From the NCBI GenBank assembly GCA_024516155.1, contig JAJJXM010000040.1, positions 310,001-374,000 of the forward strand: DNA of 64,000 nt, written 5' to 3'. The notes under the pieces are model-generated. The model was not told where the DNA came from. It saw only the letters and a list, made by a program, of their open reading frames with translations, and searched no databases. This document shows, in pieces, positions 36,592 to 49,000 of the stretch. The translations under genes and the position numbers were made by a program. The stretch is from Pyronema omphalodes (taxonomy: Eukaryota; Ascomycota; Pezizomycetes; Pezizales; Pyronemataceae). Each line of letters opens with the position of its first letter. Position 1 is the stretch's first letter.

Positions 36592-38852
36592 TTACATTCT
36601 CATGACATTAGGGTCCTCGTCGTTCTTGGGCTTAGGGTTCTTCTTGTCGTTGTATTTCTGCTGGAGAGGCTGGAAAGTGAAACGAAGCTCCTCCTCGCGG
36701 AGCTGGTAACGGGCCTTAGTGGTGTCGTCACCCTCGTCGTAGAGCCAGTCCTATTAATCATTATTAGTATCATTCAATAACAAAGTTATCCACAGTCAAT
36801 GACTATGAAAACGCGGATGATAAAACATACCTCAGCCTCAGACAAAGTCTTAGAAAGGTTCTCTCTCTCAGCCTCAGTGGTGACTTCCTCCCACTCTCCG
36901 TGGAGCTTAGAACGGCAAGAGTAGATGTACTCCTCAAGCTGGTTCTTGGCGTTCTCAGTCTCAGCGACGAGCTTGTCCTCGTTGGCCATCTCGCGCTCAC
37001 GGTTAGCCCAGGTGTCACGCTGGGTGTCATCGATGGAGGCGGTTCCGGCAACAACAGGGAGCTCTCCCTTCTTGACCTGCTTCTTGACCTTGCGGGTAGC
37101 CTTGGGCTTAGGCTCCTCGGTGTTGTCGACGTCCATAGCCTCACCAGCGGGGGCGGCAGCAGCGGCGGCGTCATCCTCAATCTCCTCCTCAACCTCAACG
37201 TCCTCAACGTAGTATCCAGACTCGACGTTGAGAACTCCGAAAAGGTTTACACGAGCCTTGATCTTGCAGACCATGAAGTCGTTGTCCTCGTTGGGCTGGA
37301 CACCCTTGATGGAGAACTTTCCGATCCAGGGAGACATCTTTCCGGGGAGGAGCTCAGGCTCGGCGTACTTAGCCTCGAGGTCGAAAGCCTCCTTACGGTG
37401 GAAAGTAAGGATCTTGGTAGAGGGAACGGCGTTGTTCTTCTTGAAGACAGTCATGGAAGTGGCCTCGTTAGGGACCTCAGGGGACTGCTCCCAGGTGAAC
37501 TCAATGGGGTAAGAGATGATATCGTGGACAGCAAAGTCACGAGTGCGGAAGACAGGGGAGAGCATAGCACATCCGAAACCACATCCAATAGCGATGGCCT
37601 CGTCCTGGTTGAGGGTGTAGGAAAGGGGCTTTCCGAAGAAGTCGGCAATACGCTCCTTAATGGAAGGAACACGGGTAGATCCTCCGATAAGCTCAATAGC
37701 CTCGATGTCGTCCTTGGTAAGACCAGCCTCGGTGAGGGCCTGCTCAAGAGGAACGGTAACACGCTCCAAAAGAGGGGCAATGAGCTCCTCGAGCTCCTCA
37801 CGGGTGAGCATACCGGAAGCGTCAACCTCGTTCATGACGTTCTCGACGTTGATGGGGGCCTGGGTGTTGGCGGAAAGGACCTTCTTGAGCTTCTCAGCGG
37901 CGACGGCGACACGGAAGTAAGCCTTGCGGTTGCTGTAGATGTCAATGTTGTACTTCTCCTTGAAGACACCGGCAAAGTGGTCAATCAAGGCCTTGTCGAT
38001 GTTACGTCCTCCGAAGTGGCGGTCGAAAGCGGTGGAAAGAACGGTCATTCCAGACTTGTCGAAAGCAATGATAGAGACTGTGTAGGTAGAGTGACCAATG
38101 TCGACGAAAGCAACACGAGCGGGGGTCTCTCCGGCCTCGGGGAGAACGCGGTTGCTGTTGGTTCGTAGACTCCATCCAAGCGCAGCCGCGGTGGTGTCGT
38201 TCATCAAGCGCAACAACTTCAATCCAGCAATCTCGGTAGCGTCCATGATGGAACGACGCTGGGGGTCGGTGAACCAGGCAGGAACGGAAAGAACAATGTC
38301 GGAAACGGTGAGCTTGAGCTCCTTAGCGGCGGTCTCCTTGATCTTGGTGAGGTACATGGCCATGAGCTGAGTCGCGGAGAAGACCTCGTCCTTTCCTCTG
38401 TACTGAACCTTGACACCGACATCTCCGTTGGCGGCCTCAACGAGGTCAGCAGCAATGAACTGCTTCTCAATCTCAATCTCGGGGTCCTGGAATTTCCGTC
38501 CGGCAAGACGCTTCAAGTTGCTGACAGTGTTCTTAAGGTTAGAGATCTCCTGGGTCTTTGCGGCCTCTCCGATGTATCTGCTCTTGTGTCCGAAAGCCAC
38601 CATAGAACTGCAAACAAGTTAGAACTGGGTCCTGAGCTGTAGTAGATGGAGGTGTGATTGAGGGGTAGTTCTTACGGGGTGGAACGGTTAGAGACCTCGT
38701 TAACAATCTATGCACAACGCAGGTCAGTCAGATATAGAGCTTTCAAACAGGCAGCTTTTGAAGGCAGGCAAACTTACAACATCGACTCCTCCTCTTCTGG
38801 CGACCGAGATGGTGGTCTTGAGGGTACCGAAATCAACACCGACAACAGACAT
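36592..38852 (-). CDS. SSE1: Hsp110-type chaperone, Hsp70 nucleotide exchange factor
   Basis: Cytosolic Hsp110 (SSE1/Hsp88 family) that exchanges nucleotide on Hsp70 and holds unfolded proteins (family knowledge). Four exons: 38852-38778, 38707-38676, 38607-36831 and 36750-36592. The sum is 2043 nt, giving 680 aa, near the family's usual 690-720. The ATPase domain starts MSVVGVDFGTLKTTISVARR and carries SVPAWFTDPQRR, LMNDTTAAALGW, VDIGHSTYTVSI and ELIGGSTRVPS. Hsp110 character shows in the long acidic linker (VEEEIEDDAAAAAAPAGEAM), the KKQVKKGELPVVAG segment and the C-terminal helices ending KNPKPKNDEDPN then VMRM. Small early introns (exon 2 is only 32 nt) are typical of these genes. A heat-shock-element-like site lies about 500 nt upstream. 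Confidence 0.96.
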
Positions 38853-40284
38853 GGTTATGTCTTTCTAACTAACTTCTAGCAAAAAGGGACTTTCTGTTTG
38901 ATTTCACGAGACTCGTCAGTATACCAGGTCCGGTGATAATGATGCGTGGAAATGTTCGTGTGTGCGTGGGTGTTCGTGTTTTGTGCAGCGTTCGAGATAG
39001 TGGGGGCTTTCTCGGAGTATTTGTAGTGCCTTTTTTTTTTCTTCTTTGGCGGGGCTTTGAATTTTAGGTAACAAAACTGACTGACTGACTGACTTTGAAT
39101 AGCGCGTAGGAAACGACCTTGCTGTAGTATATATTTTTTATGATATCTGGCGACGGGCAAGCGGGATGTGTTCGATAAGTAAGAAAGCTCAAAGGTTGGT
39201 TGAGTTCAATCTATAGCGGGGAGAGAAATGGGCGTTTCTTGGGGGCTCGGGGCTTGTTCTGTTCAAGGTGGGGAACCGTTGCGTTGTTGTTGCAGCCAGC
39301 GGGAGCCGCAGAGATTTTTTCGGCTTAGCGAGGTGAATGGCCCAGCCATCAGAAGCTTCCAGTCACTTCCACCAGCATCGAGAGACTTCCCTAACCCCCG
39401 ACTATTACATGACAAAATCAGGAACATCAGAGCAACACCAATCAAACTGAAGATGTGCACGCGGTGGAGAGCAAGTTGCGTGTAACTTTAGGTAACTCAC
39501 TTCGCGATCATGTCTTGGACGAAGCTCAACCAACAGCTAACCGTGCCCGGCGGAAAATTTTGGGCTTGGGCGGGGTGGGGCCGTAAGGGCTGGAACGCTG
39601 GGATTCGCTGGAGCTGGCAGGCGCGATTCGGTGCCGGTAATCGCTTCGAGTGAGATACAGTGGCCAGCTAAATTAACTAGCAGGGGCGGTACGTTACGTG
39701 AGCAGAAACGTCCAAGTCGAGCTTTCTGCAAACCGGTCCGAAGGGATCTTCATCGCTGGAACATCTCATCAACGGTTAAAGGTCACCACAATTCATCTGC
39801 ATGATTCCATTCATACGATATGCACAGTGTTTTCTCGCTAAATCCACCATCATCATCCAGTATGCGTACATAAATAAAACACGTGTCTTAGAGTTACGAA
39901 AACCGTTAACAAACATTGAAATCGAAACAAATAGACAACTATAGAACACATCAAGAACCCCATATCTGCAATCTTATGCTAAAAAAAGAAAACGCCTCCT
40001 AATTCTATGCATATCATCGAAACAGTAAAAAACAAACACATCATGAAATCTCTGTAAAAAAGTTGGTATCATAAGTGATACAAAAAAGCAAAATCCCTCC
40101 AACATCCTTTCCCAGTAAATTATCGCCTATAAAATCTATCCCAAACTTTTATCAAATAAGAAATCCATCATATGATTTCAGAAGGCACACATCGAACGTT
40201 CTCTATACAAGCTAGTCGACGGCTGCCGAAGAAGGCGAGAGGCACTTGGATATACCATGATTCATGAAATATCACCATGCCCCT
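38853..40284. other. SSE1 upstream region and spacer to chitin synthase
   Basis: About 1.4 kb between two minus-strand genes. The SSE1-proximal part should contain its promoter and 5' UTR. GACT repeats occur at 39080-39093 and a T-run near 39030-39040. A candidate heat shock element is annotated separately. The part near 40284 is AT-rich and is probably the 3' UTR of the chitin synthase gene. Confidence 0.55.
39351..39370. promoter_or_regulatory. Candidate heat shock element upstream of SSE1
   Basis: AGAAGCTTCC followed by AGTCACTTCC gives the units nGAAn, nTTCn, a blank 5-nt unit, then nTTCn, in 5-bp register. This matches a gapped heat shock element for Hsf1. It lies about 500 bp upstream of the SSE1 start, a gene family known to be heat-inducible. 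Function is inferred from motif and position only. Confidence 0.4.
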
Positions 40285-43036
40285 TTACCGCGACTTCTTA
40301 AGAAGCTTCTTTCTAATCTTCGAACGACCCTCTCTCTCATTTGCGTCCATAGAAGACCCTGGTTCAGGTGCTGCAGCAAGCTGAGAAGGCTCCGAGGGAG
40401 GGGATCCAGACGGCGTAGATTGAGGGGTGTTGGAACTGGAAACAGCTGCGGCCTGCTCAACCTCCTCCTCTCCGTCCGTACCAGGGGTTCTAACAAGGCT
40501 CAACCGAGCAAGGGGACTTCTGGCCGTACTTGTAGATCTTGGCTGGTTACCTGGGCGAGTGTGCGCTTGATCAGGCAAAGCAAGATGAGTACCATTTGCT
40601 GAAGGTGGCGATCCACTGGCATAGTTGGGTTCTCCAGGAGTACCTGGCTGACTGTTGTAGGCAACGTATCCTTGGAAGTTGCTCGCCGCAGATTCGATAG
40701 AAGATGTCGAAACGCTGCTCATTGCCTTATGATGGCCGTAAACAACATCCGCAGGGTCCCTAGCAAATGCTCCACCTGCGGCAGTTTGACCTGCTTGAGC
40801 AACATGGTATTTTCTGCGGTCTTCTTCTCCCATAATACTCTCCACTCGTCTAGGAAAGTAAACAGATCCTCCAGCAGAAGTACTGCTGTAAGAAACAAAC
40901 GAATCGAAGGAATCTCTGGGGTGTAGAGGAACGTGGGGAACATTGAGATTGCGAAGGACCTGGTCTGGTAGAGTACCGATAGAATCGTTGGGGTAGGCGT
41001 ATCCATATGGTCCTGACTCGTTTGTAAACCGGCCTTCGATGCGGTCATCAGGTAGAACACCTGCGCCAATGCGCTGGCGGAGACCGTCTTCAGGTTTCCT
41101 CTGTGCCTCGATGGCCGGTCTGAATGTCTCTGGAATAACTGCAAGGTCATCTCCTTGTGCCTCTGCCTTCTCAATAGCTTGTTGAGGAGTCGTATTGGCG
41201 TCGGCAGCTCCTGCATCAGCACGAGGTCCTCCCCAAGTTCTCTGTCCAGCGGTAAAGATACCGTAAACCATGTAGACCCAGTTGAAGAATGGGTTAACAA
41301 TGAACATAATGGGGTACAACCAGGCCTTGAAACGCTTGAGGCGGAGTCCAAAGTAGAACATCAACGCCCAGTTGAGACCGAGAGAAACAGCAATGAATCC
41401 GACCGGGAGCTGGCTAATCTTCTGGGTAGTCGTCATTATCGAAAGTACCATGATGAAGAATAAGAGCGCGGTGGTTCGAATGGTGTTCTGCATAAATCTC
41501 ACAACACAAAGAATAGGGTAGCGGCGCCAGAGACGGATGTCTGTCAACATACAAACCTCATTGGTGATAAAACCCAAGAACCATCTTCTGCGTTGTTTCA
41601 ACAAACTCTTGACTGAAAGTACTGCCTCGGTTTTGCAGAAAGCTCCAGTGCACATTTGGATCTGGTATCTCTCCTTGGCACCGATCATGAACAAATGCGT
41701 CAACCAACGATCCTCGCCCAAGTGACACTTTCCGTAGTCAAACAAATCGTCGCATTGCTCAGCTTTGTCAGCAAAGTAGTATTTGGCCATTTTGCGGAAA
41801 GCTGAAAACCGGAGAATAGTAAGCGCGCCAGGAAGACAAGTAACCGAGCCACACGCCGACTCGACGGATCGCTCAAACAATTGGCCGTGGATGTACTCCA
41901 TGTCTTGTAGAAGGGTGATGAAGCTTTGCTTTTTTGCCGTTGCAGTGATAACCCCGGTCATCGCCAACATGTTCCGCTTACTGCCAGGTTTGAGTTCCTA
42001 TTGGGCAAATTTCGTGTCAGCCGCAAATTCTCCTTGTAGATTCGGTTATCGCAGTAGGATCACGGTGTGGTTGGACCATGCACCGCGCCAAAGCTGATTA
42101 TAGTAAGAAAGGACGACATACCATCTCGTAGACAAAGTTCTGAATACACACTTTGTCCAAAATGCAATCAGAGTCGATAAACAAGATGAACAAATTGTCA
42201 TTTCTCTTCAGATATTCCGTATATATCCGGTCAATGAGTTTGAAGGTCTTCTTCTGGCAGTGTCGCTTTCCTCCGTGTTGGAATCGCGATACGGTGATAC
42301 GAAGTCCACGATAAGTGACATCGATACTGGGAGGGTAGCTTTCCAACGACAATGGAACCTGTAGACTCTCGAGTGTTTTCAGGTAGAGTTCGTTCTCCTC
42401 CGCTCCATCGAACGATAGGAAGATGTGTAGGCAAGATGGAGGGTAATCTCCGTCGCAGATGGAATCAACCGCAGTCATCAAAACATCGGGATGCTCATTG
42501 TAGACCGGCATAACGACGACCACCTTTGGAGCAGTCGCTTCATTTAGAACTTCCTTAATCCGGCGATGTCTTCCAAGACTGTTTGTAATGAGCGAGTAGA
42601 CGCAGAACAACCAGGGAACAGTGAGCAAGATGGCGAACGACCAGAATGCAAACCACTGTAGGTTTGTAACCATAACCTCGGGGAAGTATTTCGTGATTCT
42701 CGCGGGTAAGGGAAGTGTAACGACCATGATCGGGGCAAAAATACACCTGCGATGATACGTTAGCTTCATTCCAGAGCGTCAGGGACTGACATATGAGGAA
42801 TGCAAGGAGACTTACCGAAATCCAGTAAACAAAAGCATCATGACCACTGCCAATACGCGAATGTGCCATTTTTCTGCCTTTTGGAAAACCTTGACCAAGC
42901 AATAAAGAAAAGCTGCGAGCCAGAGAAACCATTCAAGGAATGCAGCAAGCATTACTACACCCATGATAGAGCAGTAGACAATTTCTTTGACCGGCCATGG
43001 GTCTGTAAAATTCGGAATAGAGGGGTCGAACGCCAT
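40285..43036 (-). CDS. Chitin synthase, class VI-like, 852 aa
   Basis: Membrane processive GT2 enzyme polymerising UDP-GlcNAc into cell-wall chitin at the plasma membrane (family knowledge). Three exons: 43036-42816, 42746-42122 and 41997-40285, sum 2559 nt. The N-terminus (MAFDPSIPNFTDPWPVKEI) precedes two membrane segments. Catalytic marks are VVVVMPVYNEHPDVL, a DSD triad in LFILFIDSDCILD, CLPGALTILRFSAF, GEDRWLTHLFMIG and the product-site motif KQRRRWFLGFITNE. C-terminal membrane helices follow (PVGFIAVSLGLNWALMFYFG, IMFIVNPFFNWVYMVYGIF). The last 250 residues are Ser/Pro-rich and probably disordered. There is no myosin or cytochrome b5 domain, which with these sequences suggests class VI rather than IV, V or VII. 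The exact class needs a tree. Confidence 0.9.
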
Positions 43037-46000
43037 TGTAAAGTTGGACGAAGAGGAACTGGGTATTCTTTATCAGAAATTTAAACCTTAGAGTTTGGCC
43101 GCTGTCAAAGGCCGTAAGGTTGCACACCTCAATCACAAGCTTGTGATAGAATCCAAAGAGCGTAGAATTATCCGACGTCGTATTATTATTATTGAAGTTG
43201 AAAGTAAAGGTAGAGGTGGACGTTAAACGCCGAAAGAAAATGATGGTGAAAAACTTGCAGTCGAAGCACAGAACAATTAAACGTGCGTGCTTCCAGCGTC
43301 AATGGCAAGTCGACTAAGCAAACAATTAGAATGTTAGCAAGAGCGGGGTCAAAAGATATAAGGGTTCATGCGTTGTATCCTCTCCGAAAAGGAAGAGACC
43401 ACATGGCACAGGCGGTCTGCCGTCGCTGTAGTGTGATCCGAGGCCAGTAACACATACCAAAAATCAAATGCAACAACTGAAAGCTCAAAGTTGCTTATTC
43501 TTATTATCTCCCAGCGACTGGTATATGTTGTTCTTGCCGAAACGAAAACGAGTGAAACGGATCAGGTTATGACCGACAAAGATGGAGGTTGAATGGAGCC
43601 TCGCAGCTCAACGAGTGTTGCAGACCGGAGACGAGAGGGTAGTGAACGTGGATCGTATGCTGATATATATGGAGACCCTGGGTATTCTGGGATGTGGACT
43701 AGTGGATATCAAATAAAGTGAATTCCGCTCACAATATGAGATGTGTGATGATATTGCTGGACGGGACGGTATCTTCACCGAAAGGCTGGCTGGTTGGTTG
43801 GACGGATAATGTGGATAAGCGTAGGTAGAATAACCGTAGGAAACCGCCTCTCTTGTGATGTTGTTGAAATTTGTTTGAAAACAAACCCGTTCAGTCTCTC
43901 ATCTCGAAGATCAAATGTGCGTCTTCCACCTGTTCAGCGGGAAAGCTGTACTTTTTGTACAGGTGTAAATTCTTATAAACTAAACCCGCTATTCTGGCTC
44001 TCTGCACTCTCTGCACTCTCTACATTCTAAAGCAAGTGATCTCCGTTGAAAAAGCGACAATACCCCTGGTGGTACGGCGGACTACTTTACGCGCAGCAAG
44101 GTACATGGTCAAATCGAAAGATGCCATTATTATATTTTAACCTATATTTTAACCGACAATTTTTAGAAGGTAGCGAACCAAGGGAAGCGAAGGGGTTGCC
44201 ATGGGAGACTAACGGAAAACAACTAAGAGGAATCCAGTAAAGTGCACTTGGTGAAGAGTGTATGGTAGCACCATAGCACAGTGAATGGCGCCGATCAGGA
44301 ACAATGGCGACTAAACGACGAGAAGACGAGGCTGCTCTCCCTGGACAATCAATCTGCAGATGGGATGTATGGGTGAATGTATGGATGGATGAATGGTTAT
44401 TTGCATGGGTGGGATGATTGATAGACCACCCAGTCATGCAACCCCGGGGAACACATGAACTTTGGGTATTCGCTGGTGTATCACCAATCCAATCGGAAGC
44501 GCAGTTTGTTTATTGTGCCACCATACGCCATCTCGCTCAAGAAAAAAAAAATCGTATATAGAGGAAGATACCGGATGACCCAGCAGATTCTGATCCGCTC
44601 CGTTCCGTTGTGCGGGGCGGGGGTTGACACATCATTCATGGCGGATGATATTTGGCTTATGCCGTTCGTCAACAAATCCTGCCTTTTTGGAGATCTCAGA
44701 TGCCTATTTAGGTTCGGCTTCCATCATGTATGGTAATTCCTTAGCAAAATACGGATATCGATGGAACTACTGTACATAACAACACGGGTAGTAGATACTA
44801 GGTACCGCATTACTGGGAATTCAGAAGATAAAGTCCGGACAACAACGGGAATAGACACCTACATAACATACCAGCCGCTGTGCTGTTTTCCATTTCCCAA
44901 GTGTGTCTTTATGGGGGCCTCGGTAAACAACCCACAACCCACATCCAACATCAGGCAGGTAACCGTTCCGCAACCTCATAAGTCGGTAATATATCGGGCA
45001 TCCAGGGCAACAAAATAAAGTATATACATATACATACATACATTACATACATACATGCATAGTAGTTTTCTTACCGGACAGGAAAAAAGTGCCGAACAAC
45101 TTATACAGGCACTGTAACCCATATCATACATAGTCTCAACAAAGTCTGACTAGAGTCATACATATAGCATGTATGTATGTAGTCGGTAAATGAGGTATAT
45201 CCACCGTGGTATTTCTTGCAGGTAGGCTTCGTTTTCGCATCTTGGATATGTATGAAGGAAATATGTTATGCGTTTAGAAAACAAGGGTAGGGTAAAGGTG
45301 AGGTGAGGTGAGGTGCATTCGGAATAATCCCCGTGAAACCACTGACCGGGTTGTGTTGTACAAGGCTACAAGCTCGAGTTGTGGAAAGAGGCTTGATGTT
45401 AATAAGCTTTACTGGAACTTTACCCATCTTTACCATCTTTGCTTTGAAGACTCTATCTTCATTAGCGATGACTGTATGTTTCTTTTGTACCATAGACCCC
45501 ATTACTACACAGGTATTTGAACACCAATAATCAGTACATAATCAAAAACCATTCTTCCCGGTATATATGGCGACCATATTCATTTCCAAAAAAGCCCAGG
45601 CCAATTTCTTTAACCTCCACCAAACCTCAAACCAGTTTCACCATATAACCAGCTCACACAGCACCATGGAATCTCAGCACCAGAAATACCCCAACTAAAC
45701 CCTTGACATCACATCACATCCCCCGCTAAGTCATTGCCAAGTCCCCGTCTCGGAGGTTTTATGTACACCTCGGGATCTAGCTCGCGCTTTCTTGTACATA
45801 TGCTGCTAAAAATAACCACTCACGGTACAGATGTGGCCAATGCCATAGAAACCACACATCCACGGACAACCACCACACTTCACGCGCCCCACCACACTCC
45901 ACCAGGGCTGCCCTATCATTATCCTTTATCTTCTGCTATCCATCACTCATGATAGATGTCTCATGGTCATCTATCCGGTAGAGCACGGAATCTAGATGTG

Positions 46001-49000
46001 TGCCATACATATTATCTATTCTGGTGGTAAGTAGTGGGTCTGGTTCACGCGGACTTTTCTCCTGTATGTACAACATATCGAGAAGAATATTTTTTTTTGC
46101 TATTTTCGCCCATAAAAAGTGTGCAGAGATACCTATGTATAGGGATATGTACAAGCGTGTTTAGTTGCGGCCAGTTGAGGTGATGGCACGAGTAACAGGA
46201 GAGGCGTGGAGGTGACGAAATGACGAAAAGATGAAATGGTGAAATGGTGAAATGTCTTAACGCCACCCGGTACCCGCCCGTAGTTTAGGTGTAAGTCAAC
46301 GCTAGGCTAGGCTGGTACGAACTTCGAAGAGCTAAAAGGAGCTAGGTTGGGTTGGGTTAGGATAGTACGGAGAACTAAGCAACGTAGATCATAAATGAAC
46401 GTTAAAGTTGAGCGCGCGCTACGAGGTGTGTATCTACATACGGTGCTCTACGGTGCAGCGGTGATAAGGTGCTATGTATGGGTTGATCCGCCACTGGAAG
46501 TTAGCTCTGTTGTAGCTCTGTCGTAGCTCTGTGGATGGTGTGTATCAGATCTGTGTATATGGTATGGGGTTTATGTAAACGAATGAAGGAATCAACGAAT
46601 CATATGAACGAAACAGTGGGTAATTAGTGATTAATTAGCTAAGGTAACTAAGGCTTCCGAAAACGAAACAAGAACGAATAGATCTCCGTGTCTCTGTATT
46701 ATGGTGGTTATATATTAGTTGCATTCCCGGCTGCCAGTCTTTTTTTGCTTAGAGAGGATTACTTCGGACGCTATATCACACTGTGGCAATGATTACAGTA
46801 ACCTCAATGACTCTAATGATTCAAGGACTTTCGACAGGCGGGCGGTTAATTTTCAACCTTTGCTAATTCAGCGTAAAGTCATCCGTTGGGTTCTTCTCTA
46901 TCTTAATCCGCTCTAAACATTCTACGTATCAATATCAATATCCATTTAGGTTGGCGGGGGTTTTTACGTTTCTGTGTTTATTGACTTCATTAACTTTATC
47001 GAATTTAAAACTATTCACCTAGGTAGCTAGCATATAAGCAAGAAAGCAGGTATATGGGAACTCCACAATTCATCCGATAAATATGTACTCCGATGTACAT
47101 AGTTTCTATCGGAGTAATTTCAGCCGACACATTGATATTCCTGTTTTTGTTTATGGTCCAATGTATATGATGTTTCTGTCTATGTAGTTTTCTTAGTTTC
47201 CAGGCTCATTCCCGATTCCCGGGTTTCAAAATTCATTACAGAATCTCTTACAGCCGGAGCTAAAAGCAATGTTCTTTTTTTCCTTCTTTTCTCCTTCCCC
47301 CCAAAATTCTCAACTCAGAATTCTTTATCCCTAACATCCCCTCATATCCCCCCCATGAAACATCCCCATCTCCAGGTATGCCTCCAAAAAATCAATACAT
47401 GAAAAAACATTTCGGTTACAGTTTGGTTTGGTTTGGTTTCTAGAATGTGCACTTTTGATTCCTGAAACTAACCTTTGGGGTGTTGGTATGTATCATGTAT
47501 CATGTATGACCCTGTGATATATAGCATAGCGGGTCTCCTTGCTGATGGGGTGGGATGTGGAGCTGGGTATGTATGGTATGAGTGGTATGGTATGTAGGAG
47601 GTTATATTGCGCGTTTCATGGAGTTCCTACGTACATACTCATATACTTACGGAATGTGACAAGTGCATAACAGCATAACTACATAACTAAACAACATCAA
47701 CTTCAGCTTCAGCTTCAGTCGTTTCCCGTGGTTTAATGAAATGGAAAACAGAAAGTAAAAGAAAGTAAAAGGCTTAAGAATAAAGAATAAAGAAGAAAGA
47801 ATATGAATTAGAAAAATGTTACCGCTGGTTGTGGTTTCATGAACCGTGGTTGTTGTTGACTATTGATGTTTCTTATTTCATGGAAGGCAAAGAAATGAGT
47901 TCTATCGCTTATTTTTCTGGATGTGACGTTATCTGCCATCAGAAGTAATTGCCAATACAATTGGTGGAACAAATAAACAGTCCTTAGACGAGAATTCCAA
48001 GCTCTGTCCAGGCCCAGGTCCGGGACTACCCGCACTGCCATGATTCTAGAATGTATAGTAATCTCATATTCCGCATCTCGCATTCCACATTCCACATTTC
48101 GCATTTCGCCATTTTTCTTCAGCTTCGTCAAATTCTTAGCTGAATTTTCCCATTTGATCATGTTGTGATATCGAGGACAAATAATGGGCTGTTTATTCCA
48201 CGTTCCTTATGTACCTTAATGTACTCAATTCAATTCAGTGATAATGGATTACTAAACCATCCTTTCGCTTGGCTTTACTTCGCTTCGTTTACCTTATCTT
48301 CAATCCTGGTAAAATAAACGAAACGAAAGAAAACTAAACTAATCAACAGAGTCCACAAAATACACAGAACCACAAAACCAAAAAAATTCACATCAGATAT
48401 GATATTTCCTCGTGTAACAACCCTCAACCCTCGGTAAAACCTCCATACATCCCTGTTGACATCCATCAACTCTGAACTCTGATACGGTAACCACAGTGGC
48501 TGTACCTGCAGGATTCACAATGCAGGACCTAGGTTGCAAAAAACCATTTCTTATGTATGTACATATGTATGTATTGATTCACTTAGCTATGGCAGCATAC
48601 AGATTATATTGATTACATACATGTACATATGGATGGATGAATGTCTGGGTTAGACATACTCATTTCGGGTATGTACATACCTAAAGTCTTGTTTTTTGAT
48701 TGATTGGTTGATTGATTGGTTACTTGGTGTGTTTAATCAGAGTACTGAATTACTACTGGCGCTACTCATTAGCGCTGTATGTAAGATAACCTTTGATTTG
48801 TTTGCTGTACTTATGTTTATGCTTGTATTGCAGTGACAGCTGGGTGTGGGCCCGGTGGATACACGTGCATGCACATGTACATGTACATGCTTGCTGAAGT
48901 TCTTATTTTTTGTTCTTGGCGGATAGGGTAAACGTAGATGAGGGGTGGAAATGTGGATAAGTGATTGATGGAGGCGATTGCATGGGATTCTGAGGCGATT

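Noticed and set aside
36900..38168. 422-codon open frame on the + strand opposite SSE1
   Set aside because: Leu/Val/Gly/Ser-rich mirror of the strongly codon-biased chaperone gene, with no independent support.
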